Shown one piece after another: positions 42,898 to 52,458 of a DNA stretch of 64,000 nt. Every line of letters starts with the position of its first letter. Within the stretch, counting starts at the first letter, position 1. The stretch covers positions 1-64,000 of the forward strand of contig JAGOBH010000005.1 of NCBI GenBank assembly GCA_017983495.1, read 5' to 3'. This DNA is from Pyrinomonadaceae bacterium. GTDB lineage: Bacteria > Acidobacteriota > Blastocatellia > Pyrinomonadales > Pyrinomonadaceae. A program made the translations under genes and the position numbers. The notes under the pieces are model-generated. The model was not told where the DNA came from. It saw only the letters and a program-made list of their open reading frames with translations, and ran no database searches.

Positions 42898-45066
42898 TCA
42901 GTTATGAATGGGCGCGTCGCTCGGGATCGTAGCCACCAACGCCTGAAAACGGGGGTCGCTGCGCAAAGGGTCGAGATCAGGGTCGTTCGTCGACCATTCC
43001 CTCGACAGTCCGCCGTGTTTGATCACTGCTTCCAGACACTTGAGTGCTTCGTCAAAAAGCCCCAGAGCCGTGTACACGCACGCGGCGTTATATTCGACGA
43101 TAGGTTCGTCCGAGTCAATTGCCAGTGCGCTGGCAACCCATTTTTCGGCACGTCCGGGTTCTCCCATTTCAACCAAAACAGATGCCCCCATCGTCAATGC
43201 TCGGGTGTCGTCCGGGTGCGAGCGGATACGTTTCTTGACCGCCTCCATACATTCCAGATCCGAACTTCTCGCTTTGCCCATTTTGCCCATGCGTTTGTAA
43301 CACATTCCGAGCAGATACCATGAGTCGAAAGCTTCGGGAACGATCGAGCACGCTTCCTGGAAATGTTCGGCGGCTTCGGCGTGGTTACCCAACGAGAATT
43401 GCATCCGCCCCGAGATGTAATGCGGCTCATAAAGTGTCGGATCCAGTTCGATCGCACGACGCAGGTAGAACTCGGCTTCGTCAAAATCATCGCGCAAAAA
43501 CAATGCCATTCCGCGAGCCGCGTTGGCGTCGGCGAGGTTTGGGGCAAGCTCGAGTGCCTTCGCACTCGCGTCGGCCGCGGCGTTCATGGCTTCCGCCCCC
43601 TTGCCAAAATACAATCGAAGGAAGGAGTGACAATCAGCGATGCCGGCGTACGCTCTGGCATAACCGGGACTGATCTCGATCGCTTGCGAGAAGAGTTGGA
43701 GGGCAACCTCGAAAGCCTTTCGGCGATGATGGTGGATGAACTGTCTTCCCTGGAGGTAAAACTCATGAGCTTGAACGTCGATAGGGTCTTCGGTTGACTG
43801 TGCCCGATCATTTGGTCTGCCCAGAGCCACTTTTAATGCCCGTGCGATCTGCTCCGATATCTCGTCTTCAACCGCGAAGATGTCTTTCATTTCACGGTCA
43901 TAACGATCATGCCAAAGACGGAAACCATCTTTTACGCTTACAAGCTGAGCCGATATGCGAACACGGTCGCCGACTCGGCGGACGCTGCCTTCCAAGATGT
44001 TGCTGACGTTCAGTTTACCGCCAATTTCTCGGATATCCGCCGATTGGTTCTTAAATTGAAAGGCCGAGGTCCTGGATGCCACGTGCAGATCCGGAATGCG
44101 GTTAAGAGCCATCAGGATCTCTTCGGCAATCCCGTCACACAAGAACTCCTGATCCCTAGCTGCGGTCATATCCTTAAACGGCAGCACAGCAATAGAGGAA
44201 CGCGCGTCGACCGCCGGAAATCTACGGGTGATCGCTCCCGAATCGAGGGCCGACTGCAGACCGATAAGGTCCCCGACCATCGCATCGATGCAGCTATAGC
44301 GGCCCTGCCGATCCTTGGAAAGGGCCTTGTCGATAATGTGGTCAATATGTGGTGAGACTCCTTCGCATACAACCGAAGGAGCACGCGGCTCGTCATTCAA
44401 AATCGAGGTTATTACGTCCGACACCGGTTCCACGCCGAAGGGAGCTATACCGGTTACCATTTGATAGAGTACCGCACCAAGAGACCAAATATCTGATCGC
44501 TCGTCCACCGGCTCGCCTCGAAGCTGTTCCGGTGACATATAAGCCGGTGTTCCCACGACGGAATCTTGGTCACCATCCACCTCACCCCTTAACTGGGCGA
44601 TGCCAAAGTCCAGGATCTTGACCGTGTCGTCAGTGGTGATCATTAGGTTGGCCGGTTTAATGTCCCGGTGAATGATCAACTGTTCGTGTGCCGCACCCAA
44701 TCCACGTCCAGTTTGTAGGGCTATCGAGAGTGCCCGACTTATGCCGAGGGGGCCGCGTGCCAGCACACGATCGAGCGTCTCGCCCTCGTAATAAGCCATA
44801 GCGATAAAGACGTCCCCAATAGGCGTTTCATCAACTTCGAAGATCGTGCAAATGTTTGGGTGGTCCAATAAGGCGGCAGCGTGAGCTTCTCTGATTAACT
44901 GTTCCCTCATCGGGGCCTCGGCGAGCGGTCTCAGAAACTTTAACGCCACTGGCCTCTCAAGCCGAAGGTCGGTGCCGCGAAACACCTCTCCCATGCCGCC
45001 GTGAGCCACCAACTCATGCACCTCGTAGTGGGAAACCTTAGAGCCTGTTCGCGAGGCAAATGACAC
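42898..45066 (-). CDS. serine/threonine kinase with TolB-like and TPR domains
   Basis: A 722-residue Hanks-type kinase without an evident membrane helix. The kinase domain (about 13-270) shows AHGGMGEVFRG, ALKFLRP, IIHRDIKPANLM, DFGIAQL and MSPEQLRG. A TolB-like domain of the cyclase/FlgO type (SSIAVLPFKDMTAARDQEFL; EGSVRRVGDRVRISAQLV) follows at about 290-420, then TPR repeats to the end (YARAYAGIADCHSFLRLYF; YNAACVYTALGLFDEALKCLE). The TolB-like and TPR parts resemble those of the 47671 protein. It runs opposite to all the genes around it. The partner and signal are unknown. Confidence 0.92.
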   Translation of the reverse strand: MSFASRTGSKVSHYEVHELVAHGGMGEVFRGTDLRLERPVALKFLRPLAEAPMREQLIREAHAAALLDHPNICTIFEVDETPIGDVFIAMAYYEGETLDRVLARGPLGISRALSIALQTGRGLGAAHEQLIIHRDIKPANLMITTDDTVKILDFGIAQLRGEVDGDQDSVVGTPAYMSPEQLRGEPVDERSDIWSLGAVLYQMVTGIAPFGVEPVSDVITSILNDEPRAPSVVCEGVSPHIDHIIDKALSKDRQGRYSCIDAMVGDLIGLQSALDSGAITRRFPAVDARSSIAVLPFKDMTAARDQEFLCDGIAEEILMALNRIPDLHVASRTSAFQFKNQSADIREIGGKLNVSNILEGSVRRVGDRVRISAQLVSVKDGFRLWHDRYDREMKDIFAVEDEISEQIARALKVALGRPNDRAQSTEDPIDVQAHEFYLQGRQFIHHHRRKAFEVALQLFSQAIEISPGYARAYAGIADCHSFLRLYFGKGAEAMNAAADASAKALELAPNLADANAARGMALFLRDDFDEAEFYLRRAIELDPTLYEPHYISGRMQFSLGNHAEAAEHFQEACSIVPEAFDSWYLLGMCYKRMGKMGKARSSDLECMEAVKKRIRSHPDDTRALTMGASVLVEMGEPGRAEKWVASALAIDSDEPIVEYNAACVYTALGLFDEALKCLEAVIKHGGLSREWSTNDPDLDPLRSDPRFQALVATIPSDAPIHN

Positions 45067-45245
45067 GGCGAAGTCCCTCCCTTGGGCTTTCTGAGCGCTC
45101 TTTAATATGGTCTCTCATTAATGAAATCATGCTACTATCTAACAAACTTTTGCAAGCCAGCGCGTTGCCGCAAAATCAGGTCGGATGAAACTGATCAAAA
45201 ATATGGAACATTCTCGATGGGCCGCGAACTCGTGTTGCGATTTTT

Positions 45246-45345
45246 ATGAAACGACGCCTTGAATGCCGACGGGATTCTTACGACGATGAGCTCTTTTAAT
45301 GTCGATGCGACGGCAATGGGCTCAATGACGGCACTTTTCGGATTG
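45246..45345 (+). pseudogene. 5' remnant of a Cys-motif TPR protein gene
   Basis: ATGAAACGACGCCTTGAATG encodes MKRRLECRRDSYDDELF before a TAA, matching MKRCPECRRDYYDDTLLY of the intact gene at 47671. The DNA similarity goes on past the stop for about 45 bases (CDGNGLNDG against CLEDGVVLVQG). The 45067-45391 gap shows nothing else. Confidence 0.75.
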
Positions 45346-45403
45346 AGCTTTAATAGCGATCGGTATTCACAGAGCTAGATAGTAGATATAAATGGAGAAA
45401 CTT

Positions 45404-47626
45404 ATGATTCGAAATAGCTTTCAGATGATCGGGCTAATGATCTTGTTCTGTCTTGCAGTCTCAGCACAGCCAAAGAGCGGCGACAAGCTGAACGCGGCAG
45501 AAACTTGGAAACAAGGCCACTCGCGGCACGGCGATGCATTTGACGTCGGCCCACGCGAAAAGCCGTCGGTGATGACTGGCATCGGCAAGGTCAACTTTCC
45601 GATCACAACCAAAAATCCCGAGGCTCAGCAGTGGTTCAATCAGGGAATTGCGTTGCTCCATTCTTTCTGGTTCTTTGAGGCGGAGCGGTCATTTCGTTGG
45701 GCGCTCAAACTCGATCCCGAATGTGCGATGTGTTACTGGGGTTTGTCGCAAGCGGCGGCGGACGAGCGGGGCCCTCAGTTTTTGAAAGAAGCCGGCAAAC
45801 GGAAAGACAAGGTCAGCGACCGCGAACGCCGCTATATCGAAGCTTGGGAGGCCCGAGGCGAGACCGATCTTCCCGCCGACGCGGGCGGTAATAATCCGAG
45901 CGACGAAAAACGCAGTAAGCGGTTCATGTTTCTGCTCGAACAGATCGTGCTGAAATATCCCGACGATATTGAGGCCAAGGCGTTTTTTGCGCTCGATCAG
46001 ATGGGCGGCGAGCATCGTTACGGTGCCGAGTTGATCTTGCAGCAGGTCTTGGCGCGCGACCCCAATCACCCGGGAGCTCATCATTATCGAATCCACAACT
46101 GGGACAGTGCCGAGGGCTATCAGGCGATCGACAGTTGCGCGGCGTATGGTAAGGTCGCGGCCGGCATCGGCCACGCACAACACATGCCCGGTCACATTTA
46201 CAGCGGCATTGGGATGTGGCACGAAGCGGCGATCTCGATGGATTCGGCCACGCGGGTCGAAAAGCAATACATGCGCGATCGTCTCGTCTTTCCGTTCAAC
46301 ACCTGGAATTACGCTCACAACCAAAATTATCTCGGCTACATTCAGGAACAGCTTGGGATGCCCGAGGCGGCGATCAGCGGAGCAAAGCAAATACTGGCGG
46401 CTCCGCTCGATCCTAAATACAACAATCCGTCGCGATATAGTGCACACGCTCAGGGCACGATCGCATTGTCACGAGCACTCGTCAGGTTCGAGCGATGGAA
46501 GGACATTCTTGAACCGCAGACGTTCAATTGGCAGGATCATACGCGCGACAAGCTGACGCGCAGTTACATCGAAACGCTCGCGTATCTCGGCCTCGGCGAC
46601 ATTGAAAAGGCGGCGAAAAGTTATGCTGAGCATGCGGCTTTGAAACAGGAGATTGAAAAGCCCGAAAATAAATTCCTTGAGAATCATCATACGATCCAAT
46701 CGCTCGAACTGCGTGGACGCCTCGCACTGGCGAAAGGTGAAGCACTTAACGGCCTGATGCTGCTCGCCGAGGCAGCGAAACAGCAAGCGGTGAAATTTGA
46801 CGACGAAGATGATCCGTCGCCTTGGCCAAATGTTCTGTACAACACGCTCGGTCGTGCCTATCTCGACCAAAAAACTCCGTCGCTGGCAGTCGCCGCGTTT
46901 GAAAAGGCATTGACGATCGTCCGCAATGACGGATTTGCGTTGGCAGGCCTCGTCGAGGCTCATAACGCGTTGGGCGACAAGGGGAAGGCAACCGAGGCCT
47001 ATGCTCGGCTGCTGCACGTTTGGTCCGACGCCGAGCCCGGACTGAAGTGGCTGGCACAGGCCAAAGCCGCGGGGTTACAGGCACAGCCAAAAGATGCGTC
47101 ACCCGGGCCGCAACGCAATTACAAACGCACAACCCTCGATCAGCTTGGGCCGAGCGTCTGGGAGCCGTTTGTTGCGCCTGAATTGAATGCCGTCGATGCA
47201 CAGGGGAAAGCGGTTTCGCTCAAAGACTTTCGCGGCAAGAACGTGCTTTTAATCTTTTATCTGGGCGGTTATTGTGAGCACTGCCTCACGCAGCTCAAGG
47301 ACGTTATCAAACGCAACAAAGAACTCGGCGAACTGGACACGACCGTACTCGCCGTCAGCGCCGATGTGGATAAGGATATAGCTCAAACAGCTAGATCACT
47401 GGGAGTGCCGTTCCCGCTGCTTTCCGATCCAAAGTTTGAAAATGCCCGCCGCTTTAAGGCCTATGATGATTTCGAAGAGATGGCGTTGCACTCGACGATC
47501 CTGATAGACAAGCGGGGCCGGGTACACTGGTCGCGCACGGGCGGCAGCCCGTTCACTGAATTCGATTTCCTTATCAAAGAAATTGAGCGCTTGAATAATT
47601 CAACTAGCTTGGCAGCAGCGAAATGA
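45404..47626 (+). CDS. exported TPR protein with C-terminal redoxin domain
   Basis: About 740 residues. The start at 45404 has GGAG 8 bases upstream and gives a signal peptide (MIRNSFQMIGLMILFCLAVS, ending AQP). A long TPR-type region follows (QQWFNQGIALLHSFWFFEA; CAMCYWGLSQAAADERG), a layout common in secreted tetratricopeptide proteins of soil bacteria. The last ~160 residues form an AhpC/TSA-like thioredoxin fold (VSLKDFRGKNVLLIFYLGG), with CEHC as a CxxC redox site in place of a single peroxidatic Cys. A periplasmic thiol-redox or peroxide role is likely. It is followed 44 bases later by the Cys-motif TPR gene. Confidence 0.88.
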   Translation: MIRNSFQMIGLMILFCLAVSAQPKSGDKLNAAETWKQGHSRHGDAFDVGPREKPSVMTGIGKVNFPITTKNPEAQQWFNQGIALLHSFWFFEAERSFRWALKLDPECAMCYWGLSQAAADERGPQFLKEAGKRKDKVSDRERRYIEAWEARGETDLPADAGGNNPSDEKRSKRFMFLLEQIVLKYPDDIEAKAFFALDQMGGEHRYGAELILQQVLARDPNHPGAHHYRIHNWDSAEGYQAIDSCAAYGKVAAGIGHAQHMPGHIYSGIGMWHEAAISMDSATRVEKQYMRDRLVFPFNTWNYAHNQNYLGYIQEQLGMPEAAISGAKQILAAPLDPKYNNPSRYSAHAQGTIALSRALVRFERWKDILEPQTFNWQDHTRDKLTRSYIETLAYLGLGDIEKAAKSYAEHAALKQEIEKPENKFLENHHTIQSLELRGRLALAKGEALNGLMLLAEAAKQQAVKFDDEDDPSPWPNVLYNTLGRAYLDQKTPSLAVAAFEKALTIVRNDGFALAGLVEAHNALGDKGKATEAYARLLHVWSDAEPGLKWLAQAKAAGLQAQPKDASPGPQRNYKRTTLDQLGPSVWEPFVAPELNAVDAQGKAVSLKDFRGKNVLLIFYLGGYCEHCLTQLKDVIKRNKELGELDTTVLAVSADVDKDIAQTARSLGVPFPLLSDPKFENARRFKAYDDFEEMALHSTILIDKRGRVHWSRTGGSPFTEFDFLIKEIERLNNSTSLAAAK

Positions 47627-47670
47627 AATCATACTTGATCGATTATTAGGCAGTTTGACAAGAGAGTTTT

Positions 47671-49395
47671 ATGAAGCGATGCCCTGAATGTAGGCGGGAT
47701 TATTACGACGACACACTGCTGTATTGCCTCGAGGATGGAGTTGTGCTCGTCCAAGGTTCAGTGGCGTCGCCCGCGGGTGACAGGGACGAACCGGCGACAG
47801 CGATCTTGCACTCAACGGCTGCTCCCGGCGAGGCTCCGACTCGGGCTCAGATCAATACGACGAATGAGACCTCAATCTTGCCTGCAAACACGGGCGATCT
47901 TGTTCCTAAGCCTCGCGGGTTTGATAAACGTCTCATTTTGGCTCCTCTCGCGATTGCGGTCGTTGTTCTTGTTGGGTTCTTTGGTTATCGATATCTCAAA
48001 CCTGCAACAGGTGGACCGATCAATTCGATCGCCGTTCTGCCTTTTGAAAACCGGAGCGGTAACGCAGATTCCGAATACTTGAGCGATGGTTTGGCGGAAT
48101 CTTTGATCTATCGCCTGTCGCAACTTCCCGATTTGAAAGTCAGCCCGACGAGTTCGGTCTTTCGTTACAAAGGCAAAGAAACCGACCCGCAGACCGTCGC
48201 CAAGGAATTGGGAGTTGATTCCGTGATGACGGGACGCATCACCCAACGCGGCGATAATCTGACGATCAGCGTCAATCTGGTTGATACCCGAAACGGCAAA
48301 TCGCTATGGGGCGAGCAGTATGAGCGCAAGATGTCGGAACTGCTGGCGACGCAGCGTGAGATCGCGGCGACGATCACCCAAAAATTGCAGTTAAAGCTTT
48401 CCGCCGAAGAAACGGGACTCACAAAGAAATATACAAACAACAACGAAGCATACCAGCTATATATGAAAGGCCGTTTTGCCTGGAACAGACGAACGGTCGA
48501 ATCACTGAAACAGGCGGCTGAGTTTTTCAAGCAAGCGATCGAGAAAGACCCGAACTACGCACTCGCTTATGCAGGGTTGGCCGAGACGTACGCTCTTTTT
48601 TCGCAGTATAACGTCGCCTCATCAAAAGACAGTATGCCACAGGCAAAAGCGGCCGCTTTGAGGGCATTAGAACTGGACGCTTCCTTGGCAGCTCCACACG
48701 CCGCTCTCGAAGCGTATTTTACCTTTTATGAATTCGATCGGGTTGCGGGGGAAAAGCAGATCCGCCGGGCCATCGAACTCGATCCGAACTACGCGACTGC
48801 CTATCACTGGCTCGGCGGAGATGTGCTTTACCCGACAAAACGGTTTGACGAGGCCATTGCGGCGATGAGGCGAGCCGAGGAGCTGGATCCGCTTTCTCCT
48901 ATAATTGGAACAAATCTTGGTGACGTATTACTTTACGCCCGCCGCTATGACGAGGCGATCGTTCAATATCAACGTGTTCTTTCTCTCGACCCGAATTTTG
49001 CTAACGCCTTCTCTGGCTTGGGTTTGACGCATTGGCAAAAGGGGATGAAACCGGAAGCGATAGCCGAAATGAGTAAGTATATTGAACTGACCGGTTCTAG
49101 CTTCGGAAAAGGAGATCTGGGGTTCTTTCTGGCAAGATCCGGACAGCGGGATGATGCGGTTAAACTCCTGGCCGAGTTAAAGCAGGCATCTTCACAGCAA
49201 TACGTTCCTTGCACCGCCGTTGCGCTGATTCACCTTGGGCTTGGCGAAAAAGAGGAAGCTTTGGATTGGCTCGAAAAGGAAATTGATGACCGCGGACCTT
49301 ATTCGACTTATTATGCAGTTATGCCGGAACTTGACGACCTGCGCACCGAGCCGCGATTCAAGGCCATGCTTAAACGCTTGAATCTGCCGGAATAG
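47671..49395 (+). CDS. membrane TPR protein with N-terminal Cys motif and TolB-like domain
   Basis: 574 residues. A short zinc-ribbon-like head (MKRCPECRRDYYDDTLLYCL; three Cys) is followed by a flexible stretch and one transmembrane helix (about 90-110, LAPLAIAVVVLVGFFGYRYL). A TolB-like domain (NSIAVLPFENRSGNADSEYL; VDSVMTGRITQRGDNLTISV) lies at about 121-245. The C-terminal half has six or so TPR units (PNYALAYAGLAETYALF; PNFANAFSGLGLTHWQKG). The layout is that of the sensor half of acidobacterial kinases without the kinase. Partial 5' copies of this gene lie at 45246 and 49402, suggesting local duplication. Confidence 0.88.
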   Translation: MKRCPECRRDYYDDTLLYCLEDGVVLVQGSVASPAGDRDEPATAILHSTAAPGEAPTRAQINTTNETSILPANTGDLVPKPRGFDKRLILAPLAIAVVVLVGFFGYRYLKPATGGPINSIAVLPFENRSGNADSEYLSDGLAESLIYRLSQLPDLKVSPTSSVFRYKGKETDPQTVAKELGVDSVMTGRITQRGDNLTISVNLVDTRNGKSLWGEQYERKMSELLATQREIAATITQKLQLKLSAEETGLTKKYTNNNEAYQLYMKGRFAWNRRTVESLKQAAEFFKQAIEKDPNYALAYAGLAETYALFSQYNVASSKDSMPQAKAAALRALELDASLAAPHAALEAYFTFYEFDRVAGEKQIRRAIELDPNYATAYHWLGGDVLYPTKRFDEAIAAMRRAEELDPLSPIIGTNLGDVLLYARRYDEAIVQYQRVLSLDPNFANAFSGLGLTHWQKGMKPEAIAEMSKYIELTGSSFGKGDLGFFLARSGQRDDAVKLLAELKQASSQQYVPCTAVALIHLGLGEKEEALDWLEKEIDDRGPYSTYYAVMPELDDLRTEPRFKAMLKRLNLPE

Positions 49396-49401
49396 AATTT
49401 T

Positions 49402-49486
49402 ATGAAACGATGACGCGGACTCTTCGGCGGGATCATTTCGACTATGGCCCGGATAGCAAGTGTTTGGCGGGTGAATCTGGTCGACG
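49402..49486 (+). pseudogene. 5' remnant of a Cys-motif TPR protein gene, second
   Basis: Six bases after the intact gene's stop, ATGAAACGATG begins a decayed copy. A one-base deletion breaks the frame. After restoring it, RRDHFDYGPDSKCLAG parallels RRDYYDDTLLYCLED of the intact head. A shorter possible copy (ATGAAACGACGCCC) lies at 50858, just before the permease gene, but is too short to trust. Confidence 0.55.
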
Positions 49487-49525
49487 TATGTCACGGGTTC
49501 TGGTGAATTGGGTGAAATTACATTT

Positions 49526-50803
49526 ATGAGATCTGACCTTTTAATTCTGCTAATTATCTTGTTGTTGTCGGTGGCGTCTCCGGTTTTCGCGCAAGGCTCG
49601 GGCACCCCCAGTCCATATCTGTATGTTTGGGCCGGTGATAGTGACGAGAAGGATCCTGATTTTCTCGCTGTCATCGACGCTCGTCCCGGCGCCCCGAGCT
49701 ATGGAGAGATAATCGCCACACTCCCTGTGGGAGCACGCGGAACTTCTCCGCATCATACGGAATATGAATTTCCGGCAAATTCTCTGCTTTTCGCGAATGG
49801 TTGGGGTGCCGGGCAGACTTTTATCATCGATCTTCGCGATCCTCGAAAGCCAAAGCTGGCAAGTCAATTCAAAAATATAGCGGAATACGCGTTTCCCCAC
49901 AGTTTTGCGCGGTTGACGAACGGGAACGTTCTCGCAACCTTTCAAGTAAAGACAGCAGGCTACGAACCGCCCGGGGCTTTGGTTGAACTCGACCCTCGTG
50001 GCAATCTTGTTAAAGCGAGCAGTGCGGACGTTGCCGGAATCGAAAAGAAGCAGCTGTGGCCGTATAGTGTGTTGGCCCTACCGAAAATAGACCGTGTCGT
50101 TACCACGAGCACCGAAATGGGACTTCCTAAATGGGCGTTACCAACGACTCACGCAGGTTCACACGACTCTCATACCCTGGCCGATACCCAATATGTTCAG
50201 ATATGGAGGCTCAGTGATCTTCGGCTTTTGGCAACGGTTCCACTACCGGCGTCCGTCGGCGGAAAGTCGAATCTCAACCCTGCCGAACCCCGACTTTTGC
50301 CGGACGGCAGTGTTTACGTGAGTACTTTTAACTGCGGACTGTTCCGTTTATCCGGGCTGCAGGGTTCCGAACCGAAGGCGGAGTCCGTTTATACGTTTCC
50401 CGGAGCCGGTACAAAACTAGAGTGTGCCGTCCCGGTCGTGGTCGGTAGCTACTGGATACAGACCGATCCGTCCCTGCCGGGTTTAATAGCATTGGATATT
50501 AGCGATCCCGCAAAACCCCGGGAAGTATCCCGGCTTGTTCTGGAGGAACCTTTCAAAAAGACGCATTGGGTCGCGGCAGATCGGAATTCGAATCGTTTGG
50601 TTGTGACCGGGAACAATCTGTCGTGGGTTCTGATCGCGAATATCGACGGGAAAACCGGAAAGCTGGCACTTGACCAGAAATTTAAGGTGAAAGGCAGTGA
50701 CCGCCCCGGCATCGACTTCGGGCAGGTTCGATGGCCGCACGGCGAAACGGGAGCGGCATGGGTTCACGGTGCTCTATTCGGGCCGGGTCCAACGAAAAGA
50801 TGA
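49526..50803 (+). CDS. exported selenium-binding-protein-like (SBP56/MTO) protein
   Basis: About 425 residues with a signal peptide (MRSDLLILLIILLLSVASPV, ending FAQ). The mature part looks like the SBP56 / methanethiol oxidase beta-propeller: PYLYVWAGD, SPHHTEYEFP (metal-type His pair), PHSFARLTNGNVLATFQ, VVTTSTEMGLP, VQIWRLSDLRLLATVPLP, DGSVYVSTFNCGLFRLSG and YWIQTDPSLPGLIALD are all close to family patterns. It lacks the Cys pair near the N-terminus of classical SBP56. A periplasmic sulfur-compound oxidase is possible but unproved. It lies between the TPR gene and the pyrimidine permease. Confidence 0.7.
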   Translation: MRSDLLILLIILLLSVASPVFAQGSGTPSPYLYVWAGDSDEKDPDFLAVIDARPGAPSYGEIIATLPVGARGTSPHHTEYEFPANSLLFANGWGAGQTFIIDLRDPRKPKLASQFKNIAEYAFPHSFARLTNGNVLATFQVKTAGYEPPGALVELDPRGNLVKASSADVAGIEKKQLWPYSVLALPKIDRVVTTSTEMGLPKWALPTTHAGSHDSHTLADTQYVQIWRLSDLRLLATVPLPASVGGKSNLNPAEPRLLPDGSVYVSTFNCGLFRLSGLQGSEPKAESVYTFPGAGTKLECAVPVVVGSYWIQTDPSLPGLIALDISDPAKPREVSRLVLEEPFKKTHWVAADRNSNRLVVTGNNLSWVLIANIDGKTGKLALDQKFKVKGSDRPGIDFGQVRWPHGETGAAWVHGALFGPGPTKR

Positions 50804-50894
50804 TTATCCCGGGAATGCCGTGTGTGTTCCCGTTTGGATTTAGCTTGGTAAAAGATCATGAAACGACGCCCTTAGTTGAGCGAGAAACTTGCTT

Positions 50895-52388
50895 ATGTTC
50901 GAAACGATCCAACACGCAGACGGCCGCGTCGAATTAAAGACGGAAGCACTTCGGGAGATCGAGGGCTCGGCGCTTTATAACGAAGACCTTGCACCTGTCC
51001 CAGTGGCGAAACGCGATTGGACGACGTACAACTACGCCGCGTTGTGGATCTCGATGGCACACTGCATACCGACGTATATGATGGCGTCGGGGCTGATCTC
51101 GGCTGGGATGAACTGGTGGCAGGCACTTTTCACCATCTTACTCGGCAACGTCATCGTGCTTGCACCGATCCTGCTCAACTCACATCCCGGGACGAAGTAC
51201 GGCATTCCGTTTCCTGTTTTTGCTCGGGCGGCCTACGGAACGGGCGGCTCGAATCTGCCGGCACTGATGCGTGCGATCGTCGCGTGCGGTTGGTTCGGCA
51301 TTCAGGCGTGGATCGGCGGACAGGCGTTGCAGACGTTCTTTGCGGCGTTCATTCCGGGTTGGGCGACGTTGCTCGGACCGGCTGTCGGCGGGCATACACC
51401 GACCGAATGGCTTTCGTTCCTGATCTTTTGGGCGATGAATATCCTCATTATCTACAAGGGTATGAACCTGCTCCGGATCGTCGAAAACTGGGCCGCACCT
51501 TTCGTTTTGGTGATGACGGGTATCCTGCTTGCGTGGATACTTTATCAGGCGGGCGGCATCGGATTTCTTCTGCACGAACCTGGAAAACTCAACACGTTCG
51601 GCGAATTCTGGCCGGTATTTATCCCGAGCCTGACGGGAATGATCGGCTTTTGGGCAACGCTGTCGCTCAACATGCCCGACTTTACACGGTACGGCAAGAG
51701 CCAACGTGAACAGGCCATCGGCCAGACCGTAGCACTGCCGACGACGATGGTCGTCTTTGCCGCGATGGGCATCTTGATCACGTCCGCGGCGGTCGTCGTA
51801 TTTCCGCACATGAACCCGGCCGATGCGTGGGATCCGGTCAAGCTCGTCGGCCAATTTTCGCAGCCCGTTGTGGTGGCGATCTCGATGTTTACGGTCGTTG
51901 TCGCGACGCTCTCGGTCAATATCGCCGCAAATGTCGTCTCGCCCGCCAACGATTTTGCGAACGCTTTCCCCAAGCTCATATCGTTCCGAACGGGCGGCCT
52001 GATCACCGGCATTATCGGCATACTGATGATGCCGTGGAAACTGCTTGCCGACCCGAGCGGTTATATTTTCGGCTGGCTGGTCGGCTATTCCGGCGGCCTT
52101 GGGTCGATCGCGGGTGTGCTGATCGCGGACTATTGGCTCGTTCGGCGGAAAGATCTGAACCTTGGCGATCTCTACCGCACCAAGGGCATATACGGCGGAT
52201 GGAATTGGCGTGCCGTCGTTGCCACACTTTTAGGCTGCTTTTTTGCGTGGATAGGGTTGATTTATGAGCCAGTCAAGATCCTTTACGATTATGCCTGGTT
52301 TGTCGGATTCGGGGTCTCATTCTTCACACATTGGCTCTTGATGAGAGCATTTTCGCCGCAGACGAATTTGTCGTCTGATGAAATATGA
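50895..52388 (+). CDS. NCS1-family nucleobase permease
   Basis: A 497-residue inner-membrane transporter with about twelve hydrophobic segments. The NCS1 pattern is clear: LYNEDLAPVPVAKRDWTTYN, ALWISMAHCIPTYMMASGLI, LNSHPGTKYGIPFPVFARAA, LMRAIVACGWFGIQAWIGG, NMPDFTRYGKSQREQAIGQ and NIAANVVSPANDFANAFPK. It is closest in feel to the uracil / allantoin / hydantoin group. With the pyrimidine-degradation genes alongside, it most likely imports uracil, thymine or dihydropyrimidines. The start is ATG at 50895; an in-frame TTG lies two codons earlier. The 3' remnant of a homologous permease survives at 54330, beyond the PD40 protein gene. Confidence 0.92.
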   Translation: MFETIQHADGRVELKTEALREIEGSALYNEDLAPVPVAKRDWTTYNYAALWISMAHCIPTYMMASGLISAGMNWWQALFTILLGNVIVLAPILLNSHPGTKYGIPFPVFARAAYGTGGSNLPALMRAIVACGWFGIQAWIGGQALQTFFAAFIPGWATLLGPAVGGHTPTEWLSFLIFWAMNILIIYKGMNLLRIVENWAAPFVLVMTGILLAWILYQAGGIGFLLHEPGKLNTFGEFWPVFIPSLTGMIGFWATLSLNMPDFTRYGKSQREQAIGQTVALPTTMVVFAAMGILITSAAVVVFPHMNPADAWDPVKLVGQFSQPVVVAISMFTVVVATLSVNIAANVVSPANDFANAFPKLISFRTGGLITGIIGILMMPWKLLADPSGYIFGWLVGYSGGLGSIAGVLIADYWLVRRKDLNLGDLYRTKGIYGGWNWRAVVATLLGCFFAWIGLIYEPVKILYDYAWFVGFGVSFFTHWLLMRAFSPQTNLSSDEI

Positions 52389-52458
52389 AATGCACTATAA
52401 TCTTTGATGTATCGTTCTGTTCGAGCGTCACGCCGGAAACCAATTAATGGGAATAAAA

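Noticed and set aside
50858-50871. Third 5' copy of the Cys-motif TPR gene before the permease
   Set aside because: Only about 14 matching bases; could be chance, so it is not listed as a feature.
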